From NCBI GenBank assembly GCA_913062845.1, contig CAJXVZ010000023.1, forward strand, positions 1-43,951: a stretch of 43,951 bases of DNA. Direction: 5' to 3'. This document shows, one piece after another, positions 34,583 to 43,351 of the stretch. Both the position numbers and the translations under genes were made by a program. The stretch's first letter is position 1; each line of letters opens with the position of its first letter. The notes below the pieces were generated by a model. The model saw only the letters and a list, made by a program, of their open reading frames with translations, searched no databases and had not been told where the DNA came from. The DNA comes from an uncultured Psychroflexus sp. (GTDB taxonomy: Bacteria > Bacteroidota > Bacteroidia > Flavobacteriales > Flavobacteriaceae).

Positions 34583-35548
34583 TTAGGCTAAAGACACTCT
34601 TTTAAAACCTGTGATTTCAACATCACCATAGCTTTTTGTGTATTCAGCAACTGTTTTTTTCTCGTCTTTAATGAATTTCTGATCTAACAGACATTGCTCC
34701 TGATCTAAAGTAGTATTGTCAGAAATAAATCTTTCCATTTTACCAGGAAGAATTCTGTCCCAAATCTTTTCTGGTTTACCTTCAGCTTTTAACTCTTCTT
34801 TGAATTTTTCTTCAGCTTTGGCTAATACTTCAGGTGTCAATTGAGACATAGAAACATATTGAGGTACATTTTTAAGGGTTTTACCTAAACGACCAAGTTC
34901 TATATTATCCTTTTCTATGGCTGCAATTCTGGCGTCTGTCTCAGCGGCAACATATTCCGGGTCAAAATCTTTGTATGAAAGTGTAGTGGCACCCATAGAA
35001 GCAACCTGCATGGCTACATCTTTGACCAGTGTCTCGGCATTTTCAATTTCATTTGATATTCCAACTAATGTTGCAATCTTGTTGATGTGAACATATTGTC
35101 CAACATAAGGCGCTTCAAAAGTTTCGAATGCACCAATTTCAATCTTTTCACCGATTACGCCTGTCTGCTCAGTTAATTTCTCTTCAACAGTTATGTTGTC
35201 GAAAGGCTGAGACATTAATTCTTCTTTAGAATCCACGTTCAATGCGATTTCGCCAAACTTCTGTGCCAACTCAACAAATGATTCGTTTTTAGCTACGAAA
35301 TCTGTTTCACAGTTAAGCGTAAGCATAACACCTCGTGTTTTGTTATCATTAACAAAAGCAACGGCAACACCTTCAGAAGAATCTCTGTCGGCTCTTTTTG
35401 CGGCAACTTTCTGACCCTTTTTACGAAGTACTTCAATGGCTTTGTCAAAATCACCTTCAGCTTCCTGTAAAGCTTTTTTGCAATCCATCATGCCTGCACC
35501 GGTCATGTCTCTTAATTTTTTTACGTCTGCAGCAGCTATTTTACTCAT
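34583..35548 (-). CDS. tsf: Translation elongation factor Ts
   Basis: Guanine nucleotide exchange factor for EF-Tu. 321 residues, longer than the E. coli protein (283) by an insertion typical of Bacteroidota. Begins with the UBA-like domain KKLRDMTGAGMMDCKKALQE, the hallmark TGAGMMDCKKAL, then the two EF-Tu-interacting core domains (SSEGVAVAFV, LNCETDFVAKNESF, KLTEQTGVIGEKIEIG, YVHINKIATLVGIS, MQVASMGATTLSYKDF). Last gene of the ribosomal operon, 38 nt after rpsB, with a strong terminator beyond its stop. Confidence 0.97.
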   Translation of the reverse strand: MSKIAAADVKKLRDMTGAGMMDCKKALQEAEGDFDKAIEVLRKKGQKVAAKRADRDSSEGVAVAFVNDNKTRGVMLTLNCETDFVAKNESFVELAQKFGEIALNVDSKEELMSQPFDNITVEEKLTEQTGVIGEKIEIGAFETFEAPYVGQYVHINKIATLVGISNEIENAETLVKDVAMQVASMGATTLSYKDFDPEYVAAETDARIAAIEKDNIELGRLGKTLKNVPQYVSMSQLTPEVLAKAEEKFKEELKAEGKPEKIWDRILPGKMERFISDNTTLDQEQCLLDQKFIKDEKKTVAEYTKSYGDVEITGFKRVSLA

Positions 35549-35586
35549 AATTATTATGCTCTTTACGTTATATTATGATTGTTTGT

Positions 35587-36375
35587 TTATTCTTCTTCTG
35601 ATTTATCCTGCTCTTCAGCTTTTTTAGCTTCGGCTTTTGCTTTTTTCTCTGCTTCTTTTTTCGCAGCGTCCTCTTTCTTCTTATAATCTCTTTTTTCAAG
35701 ACCATCAATGATTCCTTGGGCTACGTGGCCAACAATCTTCTTGATAGATTTAGACGCATCATCGTTTGCAGGTATGACATATTCAACCTCTCTTGGATCA
35801 GAGTTGGTATCTACCATTGCAAAAACAGGGATATTCAATTTTTGTGCTTCTTTTACAGCAATATCTTCCTTAATAGTATCTACTACAAACAAAGCACCGG
35901 GTAGACGGCTCATGTCAGATATGGAACCAAGGTTTTTTTCCAACTTAGCTCTCATACGATTGATCTGTAATTTTTCTTTTTTAGATAAAGTATCGAAACT
36001 ACCGTCTTTTTTCATTCTGTCTACAGCAGCCATTTTCTTAACAGACTTTCTGATCGTCACAAAGTTTGTAAGCATACCACCTGGCCATCTTTCTGTAATA
36101 TATGGTTGCTGTGCTTTTGCCGCTTCTTCAGCAACAATTTCCTTTGCCTGTTTTTTTGTAGCTACAAAAAGGATCTTACGACCACTTGCTGCGATTTTAG
36201 CTAAAGCTGTTGTTGCTTCATCTAACTTTGCAGCAGTTTTGTAAAGGTTAATGATGTGAATGCCGTTGCGCTCCATGTAAATGTAAGGCGCCATGTTGGG
36301 ATTCCATCGTCTTGTGAGGTGACCAAAGTGGACACCTGCGTCTAGTAATTCTTTGACTTCTGCTTGTTTTGCCAT
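35587..36375 (-). CDS. rpsB: 30S ribosomal protein S2
   Basis: 262 residues. Begins KELLDAGVHFGHLTRRWNPNM, has FVATKKQAKEIV, TERWPGGMLTNF, PGALFVVDTIKEDIAV and FAMVDTNSDPREVEYVIPANDDA, the S2 core that sits between the head and body of the 30S subunit. A Lys/Glu/Ala-rich tail (KKEAEKKAKAEAKKAEEQ) extends beyond the folded part, a common feature in this phylum. It is followed by tsf and preceded by 133 nt after rpsI; that spacer holds possible alternative hairpins near the start codon (36396-36434). Confidence 0.97.
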   Translation of the reverse strand: MAKQAEVKELLDAGVHFGHLTRRWNPNMAPYIYMERNGIHIINLYKTAAKLDEATTALAKIAASGRKILFVATKKQAKEIVAEEAAKAQQPYITERWPGGMLTNFVTIRKSVKKMAAVDRMKKDGSFDTLSKKEKLQINRMRAKLEKNLGSISDMSRLPGALFVVDTIKEDIAVKEAQKLNIPVFAMVDTNSDPREVEYVIPANDDASKSIKKIVGHVAQGIIDGLEKRDYKKKEDAAKKEAEKKAKAEAKKAEEQDKSEEE

Positions 36376-36395
36376 TTTTGTGATAGTTTACTTTC

Positions 36396-36434
36396 TGTTG
36401 GTAAAGCAACAACCAAGTGGTTTTTAAGCCTTGG
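36396..36434 (-). promoter_or_regulatory. Possible alternative hairpins in the rpsB leader
   Basis: On the minus-strand transcript CCAAG/CTTGG (36430-36434 with 36413-36417) can form one hairpin, while ACCAA/TTGGT (36412-36416 with 36398-36402) needs part of the same bases; TGTTG/CAACA (36396-36411) is a further small stem. The two large options exclude each other. They lie 20-60 nt before the rpsB ATG. S2 is known to autoregulate its own operon in E. coli; whether this leader does so is inference. Confidence 0.3.
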
Positions 36435-36508
36435 ATGTTTAGATGCTAAACTAATTTCCAGATAATTTCAATCCGGATAACAACAAAATTGATTGATATA
36501 AAATTTGA

Positions 36509-36895
36509 TTAACGTTTTGAGAATTGGAATTTCTTTCTCGCTTTTTTCTGGCCAAACTTCTTACGCTCAACCATTCTTGGGTCTCTTGTAAGTAGTCCTT
36601 CGGGCTTAAGTTTACCTCTGTGCTCTTCATTGACTTCGCAGAGGGCTCTGGCAATTGCCATTCTTATAGCTTCAGCCTGACCGGTGATTCCTCCGCCGTA
36701 AACATTTACCATTATGTTGTATTGTTTTTCGGTATCAGTAAGTTCGAAAGCCTGATTAATTTTGTAGAGTAGTGGACCTGTAGTAAAGTACTCATTTACC
36801 TTTTTGCCATTTACAGTTACATCTCCGTTTCCTTCAGACATGTATATACGAGCAACTGAAGTTTTTCTACGGCCTATTTTGTGAATTGTCTCCAT
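36509..36895 (-). CDS. rpsI: 30S ribosomal protein S9
   Basis: 128 residues. METIHKIGRRKTSVARIYMSEG, then VNGKKVNEYF, NVYGGGITGQAEAIRMAIARAL and the C-terminal LLTRDPRMVERKKFGQKKARKKFQFSKR, whose conserved tail reaches into the P site of the 30S subunit. Length is the normal bacterial one. It starts 3 nt after the rplM stop, giving the standard rplM-rpsI pair. Confidence 0.97.
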   Translation of the reverse strand: METIHKIGRRKTSVARIYMSEGNGDVTVNGKKVNEYFTTGPLLYKINQAFELTDTEKQYNIMVNVYGGGITGQAEAIRMAIARALCEVNEEHRGKLKPEGLLTRDPRMVERKKFGQKKARKKFQFSKR

Positions 36896-36898
36896 GTA

Positions 36899-37354
36899 TT
36901 ACAATAATTCGTTTAAGTTTATCTTTTCTGGTTTTTGAGCATCTAGGTTGTGGTCTTCTCCAACAAAAACTCTTAAATTTCTAAACAAATCAGCCCCAAG
37001 TTTGTTTTTAGGAAGCATGCCTTTTACTGCTCTTTCAATCAATCTTTCTGGGTGTTTTTCAAAAACCTGTGTTGCCGTTTTGGTACGTTGACCACCCGGA
37101 TAGCCTGTGTGACTGATATATACTTTATCATCCCATTTTTTTCCGCTCAGGCTAATTTTTTCTGCATTTATCACAACTACATTATCTCCACAATCAACAT
37201 GTGGCGTGTAAGTAGGTTTGTTTTTGCCTCTTAGAATCTTTGCTACAACAGATGCTAAACGTCCTAAAGATTGGTCTGTAGCATCAACCAGAACCCACTG
37301 TTTATCAACTGTTGATGGCTTTGCTGAAACGGTTTTATAACTCAATGTATCCAC
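36899..37354 (-). CDS. rplM: 50S ribosomal protein L13
   Basis: 151 residues with the usual L13 marks: WVLVDATDQSLGRLASVVAKILRGKNKPTYTP (split: ATDQSLGRLAS and KNKPTYTPHVDCGD), NAEKISLSGKKWDDKVYISHTGYPGGQR, and KGMLPKNKLG. The start is GTG at 37354 (GTG GAT ACA TTG AGT), giving MDTLSYKTVSA, which fits the flavobacterial family start better than any internal codon. First gene of the rplM-rpsI-rpsB-tsf run, with a good -33/-7 promoter about 45 nt upstream. Confidence 0.97.
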   Translation of the reverse strand: MDTLSYKTVSAKPSTVDKQWVLVDATDQSLGRLASVVAKILRGKNKPTYTPHVDCGDNVVVINAEKISLSGKKWDDKVYISHTGYPGGQRTKTATQVFEKHPERLIERAVKGMLPKNKLGADLFRNLRVFVGEDHNLDAQKPEKINLNELL

Positions 37355-37398
37355 TTCTATATATTTAGTATTAAAATAAATCCTATTTTTAAGGGGTG

Positions 37399-37428
37399 CA
37401 AATTTACAATTATAATTTTATAATTCAA
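37399..37428 (-). promoter_or_regulatory. rplM: Strong -33/-7 promoter of the rplM operon
   Basis: On the minus strand TTG (37426-37428) is followed after exactly 19 nt by TAAATTTG (37399-37406), an ideal match to the Bacteroidota housekeeping promoter. The rplM GTG start is 45 nt further on. Confidence 0.65.
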
Positions 37429-37906
37429 GTTTTTACATTAAAATTTTAATTAATAGATCAGTAGCATTTGAAAATACAACAAAATACATTTTTCAGGCTT
37501 AAAAATATTAATATGATTCTTAAAATGATCATGTCAGCTCACATCTTATCCTGGGCCAAATTAAATTTTAAAAAATAAAATCAGTAAATAATATTTGTAA
37601 AACTATATCATGTTAATCTCGCATTATACCATTCTGAAATGATACGGTTTAACTCACCTAATATTCAAATGTGGATTAAAGACTGTATTCATCTTTTTAT
37701 GCTCTATTTTGTTTTAGTATCTCACCAGGTTTCTTAGTAAATTTTACACTACTCTGTTTATCTTTAATGGCTTAAGTATTTTTTTCTCACTCTAAATGAT
37801 TATCACTTAGGGTAAACTTCTATAGTTTATATTTCAAATTAAACTGATCAAAATCATTACCTGAGACCTTGTCTTATTAAACTTATTTGTATAATTTTAC
37901 TATTCG
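37429..37906. other. Long AT-rich non-coding stretch
   Basis: About 480 nt without a plausible gene on either strand. I see no tRNA, no clear remnant of a protein gene and no insertion-sequence ends. A weak -7-like TAATTTTA (37892-37899, plus strand) lies just before the triple repeat that follows and could drive the beta-helix gene. Confidence 0.5.
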
Positions 37907-37958
37907 TCGAAATAAAGCTACATTTAATCGAAATAAAATGGCTTTCTGTCGAAATAAA
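37907..37958 (+). repeat. Three 10-bp direct repeats at exact 21-bp spacing
   Basis: TCGAAATAAA occurs perfectly at 37907-37916, 37928-37937 and 37949-37958. Start-to-start distance is 21 bp both times, two turns of B-DNA, with unrelated 11-bp spacers. The last copy ends 19 nt before the ATG of the beta-helix gene at 37978. Such phased direct repeats are typical of regulator binding sites (for example LytTR-family response regulators bind direct repeats with this geometry). If transcription starts near 37906, the repeats would instead lie in the mRNA leader. The identity of the binder is unknown. Confidence 0.65.
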
Positions 37959-37977
37959 TAACCATCAATTACCAATT

Positions 37978-40875
37978 ATGAAAACTTCAAAATTAACCTT
38001 AATGGATACAATATTTAAAGCTTCGTTTTATTATCGTTATTAAAGTTGTTTTTTATTTATTACACTCACCTTACTAAATATAGAAAGTCAGGCTCAACAA
38101 AATATTATTATTGATGCCAATTCTCCTTATTTGATAAATAGTCAGAGTTTAGGGAATGATTTGGTCGGTGGAGATACGATTTTCATATTGTCAGAACGTA
38201 CCAAGCCGATAAAGTTTCAGAATTTAGAGGGACGCTTATCAAACCCCATTGTTGTAATAAATAAGGATGGTCAGGTGAAAATTGATGGAGTTTCGGATAA
38301 TTCATGGGGAGCTTTAACTTTTGAAAACTGTACCAACATCAAATTAAGCGGAAAGGGACATCCGGGTTTCAAATATGGGTTTGAGCTTTCCGCAATGCAA
38401 AGTGGCGTAGCATTTATTGAATTAAGTTCAGACTGTGAAGTGGAAAACGTAAAAATAAGTCATGATGGCTTTTTTGGGATTTACGCCAAGAAGGATTATA
38501 ATGAAAATCCACCATCTCCAGTTCCCGTTTTTGAAAACCTAAAAATCCATGACTGCTTCATAGAAGGCGTTTCTGAAGGCCTGTACATTGGAGAAACCAA
38601 GACGCCGGGCATGGAATTTAAGCATCTAAGAATTTACAACAATATCATAAGAAATACGCATAGAGAATCTATTCAGATTGCAAATTGTGTTGAAGATGTT
38701 GAAATTTATAACAATACCCTTTTGAATGCCGGTCTCGAAGGACTTAACTTTCATATGAATAACTTACAAATATGAGATAATTCTGTCGCTTTGGTCTATA
38801 ACAATATTATTTCGGACGCACCGGATTATGGCGTAATTAACTTTGGAAAGGGAAACGTGATTCTGGAAAATAATTATATATCAAACTCTAAAGGCGTTTT
38901 TATAGATAACAGGACCATTTCGGACACGTCCTATGTCCTGGAAATACGTGATAATTATTTTAAATCCTTAACTGGTCAGGAAGTGATCAGAAATATGAAT
39001 GAGAAAAACAATTTTTTTGCATCACAGAATAAGTATGATACAGATATTATATTTTATAATGATTTAAATGGAGTCGATAATGAATATATATCAAATAATA
39101 TTTTTTCTCAGCTTTCCGATATTCAATTTACTAATCCTGCATTGAATGATTACTCTCTAAGTTCAAATAATGCATCAGAATACATTGGTATGGGAGCTCC
39201 AGGCGGACCAGAGTTTTTGGATTATGAGGATCCGGCTACCACACCAGCACTTTTAGTGATTACACCAGACATGCTTACTGATAATGTAATTGGAGGTAGT
39301 GTTGATTCACCTTTATTCCTATTTGACGAACAGAATATAGATATAGAAGATAATGCGCACCCCATAAGTAAATCATGGAAACCTTTCTACTATATGGAAA
39401 AGGACGCCTATCATACTACAGTAGATCTAGGCGATGAACATTTTATTTCGCAGATAAATCTCCATGATATGAACGACAGTCATAATTTTACCGTCGAATA
39501 TTTCGATGGTACAAACTGGATTAATTTATTTCAGGAGCCTTTGGATAATTATAATCAATGGATCAGAAATGATGTTGAAATCAATACGAGATACTTAAGG
39601 TTTTCGATGTATGATAGCCCTTATGCAGCTGTAAACGAAATTCTTATTTATGGATATTCACTTTTAAAGGAGTCTCAGCAAATCATTGTCAATTCTAGTA
39701 TGATGACAGATATGGTTTCCGGAGGAAGTGTAGACTCTCCAGACTTTTTATTTGATGAACAAAATGTAGATATTACAACAGGAGAACACCCAATGAGCTT
39801 ATCATGGAAACCATGGTACAATAATTCACATGCACCATATCATGCTGTTCTGGAAATGGATCAGGCATATAAATTGACAAAGTTGGCCTTACATGATATG
39901 CATAATACCCAGGATCTCGTAATTGAAACCAGCCAGGATGGTGAAAATTGGTCTGTTCTATATGTTGAGCCTTGTGATCGCTTTAATGTCTGGCAGGAAA
40001 CCGATGTTGATATTATAACGAAATACCTCAGGTTTACCATGCTCGACAGTCCATACGCATCTGTAAATGAAATACTGCTATTTGGCTATCCAGTGATGAC
40101 ATTGCCTGAAGAAAACCACAATCTGGAAAATCAAATTGTGATTTCGCCAGATATGGTAAATGATTTGGTAGCGGGAGGAAGTGTAGATACGCCTTTATAC
40201 CTGTTTGATGAGCAAAGTTTAAATCCTGAATTAGACCAACAGCCCGTAAGTAAGAATTGGAGGCCATTTTACAATAATGGGAATGCACCCTATTATACTA
40301 CTATAGATTTAGCCGGACAGTATGTCATCACAAAAATTTATATCCATGATATGCATTCGACCTATGACTTTAATCTAGAATATGATAATGCCTCCAATTG
40401 GACACCTTTACTCACCGAACCCTGTGACTCTTATAATGTATGGAAGGTTCATGAGGTTAATGTAACTACATCTAAGCTCAGATTATCCATGCTTGATAGT
40501 CCTTATGCCGGGGTAAATGAAATAATTTTAGTAGGTTATCCGGTTTTAAATCGTAATTCGGTAAACAATACCATGAAAAATAATAAAACCAAATCTGAAG
40601 TTTTAGAGGAGAATTTAAAACCAGTATTGTTTCCAAATCCGGTAAAAGACAATATAAATTTGAGATTGCCTTTGACAAGTGAAGCCGTCAACCAAAATGT
40701 AAAAATATATAATATTTCGGGTCAACTGATTTATAGTTTGGACATTGATAAAAATAGCCTTGATGCTAATCTAAAAATAGAGACTAGTAATATTTTGTCC
40801 AGATCAGGACTCTATCTTTTAAAATATAAAAATGATAAAGGTGTTGAAGAAACCATTAAGTTTTATAAGACTTAA
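37978..40875 (+). pseudogene. Beta-helix T9SS cargo protein gene interrupted by two in-frame stops
   Basis: One frame of 966 codons from ATG 37978 to 40875. TAA at 38041-38043 (codon 22) falls just before the hydrophobic part of the signal peptide (CFLFITLTLLNIESQAQ), and TGA at 38773-38775 (codon 266) lies inside the beta-helix; no frameshift is needed. Domains: signal peptide (about 1-40); right-handed parallel beta-helix (about 45-410; VENVKISHDGFFGIYAK, LRIYNNIIRNTHRESIQIAN, VEIYNNTLLNAGLEGLNF, LVYNNIISDAPDYG); three discoidin (F5/8 C)-like repeats of about 140 residues, each opening with DMxxDxVxGGSVDxPxxLFDEQ and ending DSPYAxVNEIxxxGYP; and a T9SS sorting domain (VLFPNPVKDNINLRL, YNISGQLIYSL, SGLYLLKYKN). 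Likely a surface polysaccharide-binding or lyase-like protein, now a pseudogene unless stops are read through. Confidence 0.82.
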
Positions 40876-40993
40876 ATAGCGTTCAGTTCATCAGCTATAT
40901 TAAAATAATTAAAAACATTTCTCTAAATTATTAGGTAAATGAAGTTGTGTTTGTTTCTATTCGTTTAAATTTAAATTTTTAAAAATCACTTTC

Positions 40994-41410
40994 ATGAAAT
41001 TGCACATTATAAACGGACCTAACCTCAATCTTTTAGGGAGAAGAGAGCCTGAAATATATGGTAATCAGAGTTTTAATGATTATCTCGATGAATTAAAGCA
41101 AAAATATACGTCTGTGGAATTATCATATTTCCATTCTAATATTGAAGGAGAAATAATTTCCGAGTTACATGAAGCAGATGATAACGTAGATGGTATAATT
41201 TTAAATGCAGCAGCTTATACACATACTTCTATTGCCATTGCTGATGCTATAAAAGCCATTGAAACACCCGTTATAGAAGTGCATATTTCCAACGTCTTTG
41301 CGAGGGAGGAATTCAGGAAAAGATCCTATATCGCACCGGTGGTTTTGGGCTCTATCAGTGGCTTCGGTTTACGTAGTTATGCTTTGGCCGTAGAGAGTTT
41401 TTTAGACTGA
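40994..41410 (+). CDS. aroQ: Type II 3-dehydroquinate dehydratase
   Basis: Dodecameric type II enzyme dehydrating 3-dehydroquinate to 3-dehydroshikimate in the shikimate pathway. 138 residues, normal size. IINGPNLNLLGRREPEIYG holds the lid-loop Arg and the catalytic Tyr; FHSNIEGEIISELHEA, DGIILNAAAYTHTSIAIADAI (active-site Asn), and EVHISNVFAREEFRKRSYI with the catalytic His follow, ending GSISGFGLRSYALAVESF. The gene stands alone; its 3' end overlaps the convergent DUF2851 gene by 9 nt. No promoter of clear consensus is seen in 40876-40993, which is AT-rich. Confidence 0.96.
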   Translation: MKLHIINGPNLNLLGRREPEIYGNQSFNDYLDELKQKYTSVELSYFHSNIEGEIISELHEADDNVDGIILNAAAYTHTSIAIADAIKAIETPVIEVHISNVFAREEFRKRSYIAPVVLGSISGFGLRSYALAVESFLD

Positions 41411-42685
41411 TTGATTGATCAGTTTTTGCCCAAGATGGCATTTAAGGCAATAATTTTTATCGCAATAATTTGTTTTTAACTGAAGCAGTGCCTGAGACTG
41501 TAAAGCAGATGAATTTGTATTTGGCCTTAAATTCTCAAATACGTTTACTTTTCGATTTTTTTCAGCTTTTATGTTAGAAATTAATTTAAGCAGCTCATCA
41601 AAGTTTGGCTCAGATTTTAATTTTTCATAACAAAATCTGATAGGTATAATGGTGTTGATCATCAGTAGATCGATAAATGCAGAGCTAAGTTTTTTACGCT
41701 TTTGATTGCTCTCTTTGGTTAGACTGTAATGTTTCATCCAAAATTCCGGCAATTCAATATTGAAAAAAGAATAAAAGTCCTTTTTTGATTTCAGTTTAAT
41801 CATGAGCTGAAAAAGTTGAGGTTCTTTAGTATACACACCGGCAAGTTGAGCTAACCTCAGGCTTGGAAAGTTATCTGGCCTCAGCCTGAAGAATTGTGGT
41901 CTTATCAAAGCTTTTTTCAGTTGATGTTTGTGTTTTAAATAGTTGTAGCTTTTTTGAAGATTAAGGATATAAGTGTCTTCACTCTTAATATCCAAAAGGC
42001 CGCAAGTCCCCAGAAATAAGGCCTCGAGTTCTTGAACTGAACTACTGTGTTTAACTATCATTTTGTAGCACAAGCGTTCAGCCATATTCAAAAAAGCTTC
42101 TCCATTACGATTCAGACCAAAGTTTTTAGCCAAAAGTTTAAATAAGACCTCTTCCCAGTTGTTTTTACTGCTTTCAAGTAGTTTTAAGATCAGCCTGGAT
42201 TTGGTCTCAAGACGTTCAATATACATCCTTTCTAACCAGTTGTTCATGGTGAAATCGTCAAATTTTGCAAAATCCTTTTCACAATTGATCTGTTTGGATG
42301 GAATACCAACGAGCTTCTTATAGTTTTCAAAAGTCTGATCATCTACAAAAGTTTTCAAGCTAAGGCTTGGAATGATCTCCTGTTTAGACCTGTATACTTC
42401 AACATCGTCTTCCCAGACCACATGAAGAATCACATTGTCGTATGATGGATCTTCCTCGTGATGATGTGCATACCAGTCTGAAGACTTTTTATGAATTTCT
42501 ACATTGCCGGCCCAAACCTGATTCCCAATTTTTATTTTGGCATTAAAAAAATCAGGACCGGAATGCTGTTGATTGTGCCTTCCTGTATTTATGATTTCAA
42601 TAATTTCTCCCTGATTGGTTTTTAATGTACTTTTAGTATCAAATTTTTGATATTTCCAGACGTGATGTAGAAATTCTTCCTGCAT
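41402..42685 (-). CDS. DUF2851 family protein
   Basis: About 427 residues. The ATG at 42685 is preferred to the TTG at 42688; it overlaps the TGA of the upstream SGNH gene (TGATG), so the genes are translationally coupled. The N-terminal third contains the family-typical EEFLHHVWKYQKFD, TGRHNQQHSGPDFFNAKI, GNVEIHKKSSDWYAHHHEEDPSYDNVILHVVW, with a conserved His/Asp/Glu cluster that would suit a metal-dependent nuclease-like site (inference). The long helical middle has no known motif. The tail has YCDKNYCLKCHLGQK, a CxxC-type cysteine set. DUF2851 is of unknown function and common in Bacteroidota. Confidence 0.87.
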   Translation of the reverse strand: MQEEFLHHVWKYQKFDTKSTLKTNQGEIIEIINTGRHNQQHSGPDFFNAKIKIGNQVWAGNVEIHKKSSDWYAHHHEEDPSYDNVILHVVWEDDVEVYRSKQEIIPSLSLKTFVDDQTFENYKKLVGIPSKQINCEKDFAKFDDFTMNNWLERMYIERLETKSRLILKLLESSKNNWEEVLFKLLAKNFGLNRNGEAFLNMAERLCYKMIVKHSSSVQELEALFLGTCGLLDIKSEDTYILNLQKSYNYLKHKHQLKKALIRPQFFRLRPDNFPSLRLAQLAGVYTKEPQLFQLMIKLKSKKDFYSFFNIELPEFWMKHYSLTKESNQKRKKLSSAFIDLLMINTIIPIRFCYEKLKSEPNFDELLKLISNIKAEKNRKVNVFENLRPNTNSSALQSQALLQLKTNYCDKNYCLKCHLGQKLINQSV

Positions 42686-43347
42686 CAATTCATTTTTAAC
42701 TGATTGACAATTTTTTCATAAAAGCTTTCAACCCAGGCTTTGTATTGTTCAGGTCCAGGATGCAGTTCATCCTCATAAAGCATGCTAATATCGGAGCTTA
42801 ATTTTTGAGAAAGTGGAGTGATGTCAAAGAATGAAACATTGTTTTTTTTACAAAGCTTTTTGGCATAGGCGTTGTACTTTTCAAGATCTGCAATGGCATC
42901 CGTCTTATTTTTGTTCTTTGCAAAAGGCGTTACGCCATAATCCGGTATGCTCACCACGAAAACACCATTCTCACCGGATTTTGACCTGTTAATGGCTTCA
43001 TGGAGTAAGATTTTAAATTCCTTTTTGTATTTACTCAAAGGCTTTTCCTGATATTGATTGTTTACGCCAATCAGTAAAGATACCATGTCGAATTTCTCAT
43101 TTTGTTCCAGTTCCTCATTTATAGCTGCAATCAGCTCATCTGTACGCCAGCCTGTTTTTGCAATAATTTTGGGTTGCTCAAAAATCAAACCGTCACTACT
43201 TAATTGTTGTGAGAGCAGATAAGGCCATGATTTTTTATAGTCCAAGCCTTCGCAGATGGTATATGAATCACCGAGCGCTAAATATTTTTTTTGTGCCATA
43301 CTTATTGTTGAATAAATAATAAAGGTATAAAATATGAAGTTTTTCAT
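42685..43347 (-). CDS. Secreted SGNH/GDSL esterase-lipase family hydrolase
   Basis: 220 residues with a signal peptide (1-18, YSTISMAQ). SGNH blocks in order: block I ALGDSYTICEG with the nucleophilic Ser; block II around AKTGWRTDELI (Gly); block III LIGVNNQY (Asn); block V DELHPGPEQYKAW carrying the Asp-x-x-His pair. Likely an extracytoplasmic esterase acting on acylated carbohydrate or lipid; the substrate is unknown. It follows the alpha/beta hydrolase gene by 4 nt and is coupled to DUF2851, so the three form an operon. Confidence 0.9.
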   Translation of the reverse strand: MKNFIFYTFIIYSTISMAQKKYLALGDSYTICEGLDYKKSWPYLLSQQLSSDGLIFEQPKIIAKTGWRTDELIAAINEELEQNEKFDMVSLLIGVNNQYQEKPLSKYKKEFKILLHEAINRSKSGENGVFVVSIPDYGVTPFAKNKNKTDAIADLEKYNAYAKKLCKKNNVSFFDITPLSQKLSSDISMLYEDELHPGPEQYKAWVESFYEKIVNQLKMN

Positions 43348-43351
43348 TTCA

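Noticed and set aside
35708-36244. 178-residue open frame antisense to rpsB
   Set aside because: It lies fully inside rpsB on the other strand, its protein has no family look, and rpsB is unmistakable.
37429-37906. Hidden small gene or RNA in the long spacer before the beta-helix gene
   Set aside because: No start codon with a useful frame, no strong hairpin and no tRNA-like sequence could be supported.
37978-38775. Selenocysteine or other recoding at the TGA of the beta-helix gene
   Set aside because: A TAA also interrupts the same frame, no selenium-insertion hairpin is evident after the TGA, and the family has no such residue there.
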